Positions 60,326 to 64,000 of a stretch of DNA of 64,000 bases are shown piece after piece. The stretch is from Chloroflexota bacterium. GTDB taxonomy: Bacteria; Chloroflexota; Anaerolineae; UBA4142; SHND01. Numbering within the stretch: position 1 is the first letter of the stretch; the number at the start of each line of letters is the position of its first letter. Where the stretch lies: NCBI GenBank assembly GCA_004295045.1, contig SHND01000039.1:186001-250000 (forward strand). Direction: 5' to 3'. Under the pieces are notes generated by a model that saw only the letters and a program-made list of their open reading frames with translations, made no database searches and had not been told where the DNA came from. The position numbers were made by a program, and so were the translations under genes.

Positions 60326-63098
60326 CAACGGAATCCAATATCTCCACCAGCGCGCGGCGGCTCGCCTCATCTGAAACAAATTCTGCAAGCCACGCGTCAA
60401 ATTGTTCTTGCCCCGCTTGCGCGCGCAGTTCTTGCGTCCATCTTGCAACAGTTCGGAGATACGGCGATTGCAGTTCGAGAAAGAGCACAAACGAATTGAG
60501 ATAATATCCGAGCGCGTCTTTTAACTCACCTTGCTGCTGCGCGAGCTTGCCCATCTGGCCCAGCGTGGAGGCGATGCCGCTTTTGTCGCCGAGTTCTTGG
60601 AATGTTGCAATTGCATCGCCATACAAACGCAGGGCTTCGGGATAGTTGCCTTGCGAATACGCCATATTCCCCATCTGTCCCAGCGTGGAGGCGATGCCGC
60701 GTTTGTCGCCGAGTTCTTGCTTGAGTTGCATGCTCTCGCCATACAGGCGCAGGGCTTCGGGATAGTTGCCTTGGGCTTGCGCCACCATCCCCATCTGATG
60801 CAGCGTGGTAGCGATGCCGCTTTTGTTGCCGAGTTCTTGCTCGAGTTGCATGCTCTCGCCATACAAGCGCAGGGCTTCGGGATAGTTGCCTTGGGCTTGC
60901 GCCACCATCCCCATCTGATGCAGCGTTTGGGCGATGCCGCGTTTGTCGCCCGCTTTGCTCGACAGCTCTTGTGCCTGCTCATACAATGCTGAGGCGTGCC
61001 GGTATTCGCCAATTCGATGGTACATATTCCCCAACTCAACCATCGCTTGCGCTTCGGTCACTTTATCGTCCAACGCTCGCGCCACCAAAATCAATTCTTC
61101 GGTCTTGCGCCGCGCTTCTGCCCAATAGCCGCGCGTCACGAGGTCGTCGTAAAACGACCACACATATTCAATAAAAACTTGAGCCGCTTGCTCGGATTGA
61201 AAGCGCGCGGCGAGTTGATAGAGGTGGTCGCTCGCTGTCAGTTTGGCTTCAAGTGTTCCTTTGTTCGCAAAATAATTCACTGCGCGAATGTGCAATTCGC
61301 GCGGGTCTTGTCCCGCGTCCGCAAGACAACTTTCGGCGTAATCGCGCACGATGGGGAGGAGCGCATAGTGTCCTTCGCGAAAACGCACGAGCGAACGTTT
61401 GACGAGCGTGTCGAGCGTTGCGCGCGTCATTGTGAGGAGCACACTGGGCGACGAAGCAATCCCCGTTTCGCTTGGAGATTGCTTCGCCCCTTCGGGGCTC
61501 GCAATGACAGGTTGCAAAATCGCCGCAATATCGTCCACTGTCGCGGGCGCGAGAAAGATGCCCATCCCGCGAAACATTTCTTTTTCGGCGTCGGGAAGAA
61601 CGTTGTACGAAAAATCGAGCGAGGTCCACACGCCGCGCGGTTCGCCAAACTCGGTCTTGCCCTCCAAAACATTTTTGGGAATCTGCACGAGGTCGCGCCA
61701 GATTGCGCCGAGCGTGCGGCTTTCCGTCTGCCCCGCGACGACTTCGATGGCGAGCGCGTATCCGCCGAGCCGTTCGATGATTGCGCCCAAAGCCGACGCT
61801 TCTTGTCCGCTCAACTGCGGATTGTTTTTGAAATAATCCGCGCGGCGCGCAATGTTCAAAAATAATTGCGCGGCGTCGTCGGGCGCGAGCGTTTCGAGTT
61901 CAACGTTCTCGGCATCTTTCGGCGGCAGTTTGTCGCGCGAGGTGACGAGGACGCGCACGCTTGGCGGCAGATTCAAAACAAAATTCCAAACCCCGCGCGC
62001 TTTTTCCGTGTTGACCAGCGTTTCCCAGTTGTCGAGCAGCAAAAGCGTTTCCTGCGCGCCCAACGCGTCACGCACAAGCGCTTTTTGTTCGTCAAAGGGC
62101 ATCTTTTCCGAAAAATTCAGTTTCAACGCGCGCGCCGCAATCGCCAGCAGCGACGCGAGGTCGCGCAAAACAAATTCATCTTCGGTCGGACTCGCGCTCG
62201 CCCACACCACCGCGCCGACGCGTCCGCGTTCCGCGTACCACCACGCCACCGCTTGCGCGAGTTCCGTTTTGCCCAAGCCGCCCGCGCCGTGCAGCGCCAC
62301 GCGCCGCGCGTTCGCTTGCATCCCGCGCGCGTCGAACGCCTTGACGATTTGGACAATCTCTTGCGCTCTGCCGACGAAATTGCGATTGCGTTCGCGCAAA
62401 TTGCCCGCGACGCGTTCGGTTGTGCCATGCTCGTCATAATCGCCAATTGTCGCGTGGAGTGTGGTGTTTCCATCGCCGATCAAGATGAAGCGTTGTGACC
62501 ACGGCTTTTCGGGCTTGCCCTCTTCGTCCAGCGGTGGATTACGGTCGCCAACCTCTGGATGAATTGTGACAGCGTGTTGGGCATCCTTGAAAGCGTGCTC
62601 GAATGTCCAGGCACGCGCGAGACCATCGTAAAATTGTTCCGCGAAAAGTATCGCCGCGCGATCCTCAATTGGTCGCTGTGAATCAATTGCGACTAGCGTA
62701 GGTACACCCGCCGCGTGCAAATCATTTGCAATGATTTCGGAATAGCAGGCAGAGATAAAGACGAGCAGCGCGGTGTTCTCTGCAAACAGTCGTGCGGTAT
62801 CTTGTTTCGACAGCAGATGTGCCTCGCCAACGTTATTCTCGATGACCAGATGTCCATCCGGTGTGCCGTGGCATGTGATGTGAATAATATCGCGCGGTAC
62901 GCGCAGAGCCGTCTTGATGCTGTGCGCTGTCCCTTCGGGCACAAACTGCACGTCAACGGCAATGTGGGAATTTTGCAGCGCGTCGCGCACACGCGCGCGT
63001 TCTTGCGCTACGTCGAGCAAATTGATTCGACGATTATTGGAATCCACCAGCGGACGGCTGGTGATGACGAGGAGGCGGAGAGGGGTCGAGGTGGGCAT
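60321..63098 (-). CDS. CHAT protease - STAND (NB-ARC) NTPase - TPR protein
   Basis: A 925-residue NLR-like protein. Residues 1-200 are a CHAT caspase-like domain with the dyad His in IIHITCHGTPDG and Cys in VFISACYSE. A STAND NTPase follows: Walker A HGAGGLGKTEL (about 285), Walker B LLLLDNWE, RNBS-type LVTSRDKLP, and GGYALAIEVVAG. The C-terminal third has TPRs, three or more of them almost identical 40-residue units (GNYPEALRLYGESMQLEQEL). The layout suggests ligand-triggered oligomerisation and proteolysis, as in cell-death or defence sensors. A palindromic repeat adds residues in frame at 61426-61508. A TATAAT (63143-63148, minus) precedes it. Followed by two small genes. Confidence 0.9.
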   Translation of the reverse strand: MPTSTPLRLLVITSRPLVDSNNRRINLLDVAQERARVRDALQNSHIAVDVQFVPEGTAHSIKTALRVPRDIIHITCHGTPDGHLVIENNVGEAHLLSKQDTARLFAENTALLVFISACYSEIIANDLHAAGVPTLVAIDSQRPIEDRAAILFAEQFYDGLARAWTFEHAFKDAQHAVTIHPEVGDRNPPLDEEGKPEKPWSQRFILIGDGNTTLHATIGDYDEHGTTERVAGNLRERNRNFVGRAQEIVQIVKAFDARGMQANARRVALHGAGGLGKTELAQAVAWWYAERGRVGAVVWASASPTEDEFVLRDLASLLAIAARALKLNFSEKMPFDEQKALVRDALGAQETLLLLDNWETLVNTEKARGVWNFVLNLPPSVRVLVTSRDKLPPKDAENVELETLAPDDAAQLFLNIARRADYFKNNPQLSGQEASALGAIIERLGGYALAIEVVAGQTESRTLGAIWRDLVQIPKNVLEGKTEFGEPRGVWTSLDFSYNVLPDAEKEMFRGMGIFLAPATVDDIAAILQPVIASPEGAKQSPSETGIASSPSVLLTMTRATLDTLVKRSLVRFREGHYALLPIVRDYAESCLADAGQDPRELHIRAVNYFANKGTLEAKLTASDHLYQLAARFQSEQAAQVFIEYVWSFYDDLVTRGYWAEARRKTEELILVARALDDKVTEAQAMVELGNMYHRIGEYRHASALYEQAQELSSKAGDKRGIAQTLHQMGMVAQAQGNYPEALRLYGESMQLEQELGNKSGIATTLHQMGMVAQAQGNYPEALRLYGESMQLKQELGDKRGIASTLGQMGNMAYSQGNYPEALRLYGDAIATFQELGDKSGIASTLGQMGKLAQQQGELKDALGYYLNSFVLFLELQSPYLRTVARWTQELRAQAGQEQFDAWLAEFVSDEASRRALVEILDSVV
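60594..60953 (-). repeat. Near-identical 120-bp TPR-coding tandem units
   Basis: Units starting at about 60594, 60714 and 60834 differ at only a few positions, the last two almost not at all. Each encodes one 40-residue TPR (LHQMGMVAQAQGNYPEALRL). Such DNA-level identity marks recent expansion or homogenisation of the sensing repeats. Confidence 0.85.
61426..61508. repeat. Palindromic dispersed element within the CHAT-STAND coding sequence
   Basis: Ends GTCATTGTGAG and CTCGCAATGAC are complementary except for one or two bases; inside lie CGAAGCAATC and GATTGCTTCG, and CCCCTTCGGGG. This is the layout of the widespread GTCATTGCGAG...GAAGCAATC repeats, normally intergenic. It is read in frame as the segment VIASPEGAKQSPSETGIASS. 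Confidence 0.8.
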
Positions 63099-63143
63099 AG
63101 GCAAAAGGATTTGCAAACAAGTAAAACGTCTATTTGATCGTCA

Positions 63144-64000
63144 TTATACTCGCGCTTGGCGCTTGAGGTACAACAAAATCGTTGCAAAAACGCCGAATGC
63201 CAAAACGAGCGCGCCGCCGATCACCCAAAACACCGCTTCGGGACTCACGCGTTCAAACAATTGACCAATCACCCACGGCAGCGTCATCCCGCCGATGCTT
63301 GCGCCGACAAAAAACCAGCCCGTCACCGCGCCGGTAATGATCATGTGGCGTCCCGCAAAGGTAATCACGGTCGGGAACGCGGAGGCGACGCCCAGCCCAA
63401 ACAAAATTGTGCCAAGCCACAACGCCCACGGCGCGAATGGAAATAGAATCATCAGCGCAATCGCCGCGAGCGCGACGAGCAAATCTGCGATCACAATGAC
63501 GCGCGGGCGCACGCGCGAGGCGAGCGGGATTGAAAGCGCGCGCCCCAACAAGAACGCGCCCCAAAAGGCAGAATTCAAAACGGATGCCGCTTCTGCCGTC
63601 AGCAAATTCGTTTTGACGCCGTACGTAAAAATCCAACCGCCGAAACTCGCTTCCGCGCCGGAGATTGCCACAAACATCAACACGAAAAGGAGCAGCAGAA
63701 AATAATTCGGACGCACGCTGGCGTGTTCGGCGCGCGAGACGATGGGCAATGGATTCGGTAATGGCAACAAGCGAAACGCGACGGGCAGCAGCAGCAATGC
63801 CAGAAGCCAATAGCCCCAGCCAAAATTGCCTGTGAGCAAGATTGCCCAGGCGATGAGCAGCGGCGAAAGAAATGCGCCAATCGCAAAAAAGAGATGCAAG
63901 CCGTTCATGTAGGGCGCGACGCGTTCGCGATGCACCCACACGATCAACGTGTTGCCGCCGACATCAATCACCCCTTCCACAAGTCCAAGGACGAGGAGAA
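63144..64000 (-). CDS. MFS transporter, 5' end cut by right window edge
   Basis: The frame is open to the end of the window, so only the C-terminal 285 or so residues are present: about eight membrane helices, including a long cytoplasmic loop after the sixth helix (SRAEHASVRPN). The VEGVIDVGGNTLIVWVH segment resembles the FucP/sugar-permease-like MFS branch (LIDVGGNT). A GTG at 63980 is not a real start because homologous sequence continues upstream. Stops 45 bp before the CHAT-STAND ATG, with which it may be co-transcribed. Confidence 0.85.
   Translation of the reverse strand, partial: LLVLGLVEGVIDVGGNTLIVWVHRERVAPYMNGLHLFFAIGAFLSPLLIAWAILLTGNFGWGYWLLALLLLPVAFRLLPLPNPLPIVSRAEHASVRPNYFLLLLFVLMFVAISGAEASFGGWIFTYGVKTNLLTAEAASVLNSAFWGAFLLGRALSIPLASRVRPRVIVIADLLVALAAIALMILFPFAPWALWLGTILFGLGVASAFPTVITFAGRHMIITGAVTGWFFVGASIGGMTLPWVIGQLFERVSPEAVFWVIGGALVLAFGVFATILLYLKRQARV

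Overview
The window looks like a chromosomal segment of a Chloroflexota-type (Anaerolineae-like) bacterium. This is an inference from gene style: many Pro/Thr-rich tethered or secreted proteins, a DUF2332 gene, an oriC-type rpmH-rnpA-yidD-yidC-jag-parAB neighbourhood, and no outer-membrane genes. No rRNA, tRNA, CRISPR array, complete insertion sequence or prophage was seen.

Layout. (1) 0-7.4 kb: an edge-truncated gene, an esterase lipoprotein, and mutS / small Zn-ribbon gene / mutL on the plus strand. (2) 7.4-13.1 kb: accessory proteins on the minus strand. A DinB-family gene is followed by a second, truncated DinB copy fused to a decayed DNA methyltransferase, then come a tethered beta-helix protein and a secreted TPR protein. 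(3) 13.3-22 kb: DEDDh exonuclease, MutY-Nudix, GH5-like hydrolase, ferritin plus cysteine desulfurase, methyltransferase, and an ApbE/ferric-reductase-like set. (4) 22-32 kb, minus strand: DinB, a metal-chelatase-type AAA/VWA pair split exactly at a dnaX-like slippery A-run, ParB, ParA, a PfkB kinase, Jag, YidC, a PQQ-propeller lipoprotein, YidD, RnpA and RpmH (the last absent from most automatic calls because it is short). dnaA and a DnaA-box cluster are not visible. (5) 32-43.6 kb: SixA, a TIM-barrel protein with a histone-like tail, YbaK, CbiX-like protein, a broken ORF6N gene, a MacAB-like export operon, and a NarL-type two-component pair. (6) 43.7-58 kb: MFS exporter, then a TetR gene with a perfect 24-bp operator heading a long plus-strand catabolic operon. 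(7) 58-64 kb: aldo-keto reductase, a strong candidate structured small RNA, a CHAT-STAND-TPR / 72-aa / membrane-protein cassette, and an MFS gene cut by the right edge.

How the genes work together. The 45.4-57 kb operon reads as tryptophan to anthranilate to CoA-thioester catabolism: tryptophan 2,3-dioxygenase, kynureninase, a benzoate/aminobenzoate-type CoA ligase, an aryl-CoA-type FAD monooxygenase fused to a PPOX-like split-barrel domain, then SDR, enoyl-CoA hydratase, RidA, dienelactone-hydrolase-like protein and two acyl-CoA dehydrogenases. The known aminobenzoyl-CoA monooxygenase/reductase has an Old-Yellow-Enzyme C-terminal half, so the partner domain here appears to be swapped. The CHAT-STAND cassette is the best candidate conflict/defence system.

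A cross-cutting theme is small palindromic or simple-word repeats. They sit at many gene ends and are also found in-frame inside coding sequences (MutS, MutL, the histidine kinase, the CoA ligase and the CHAT protein).
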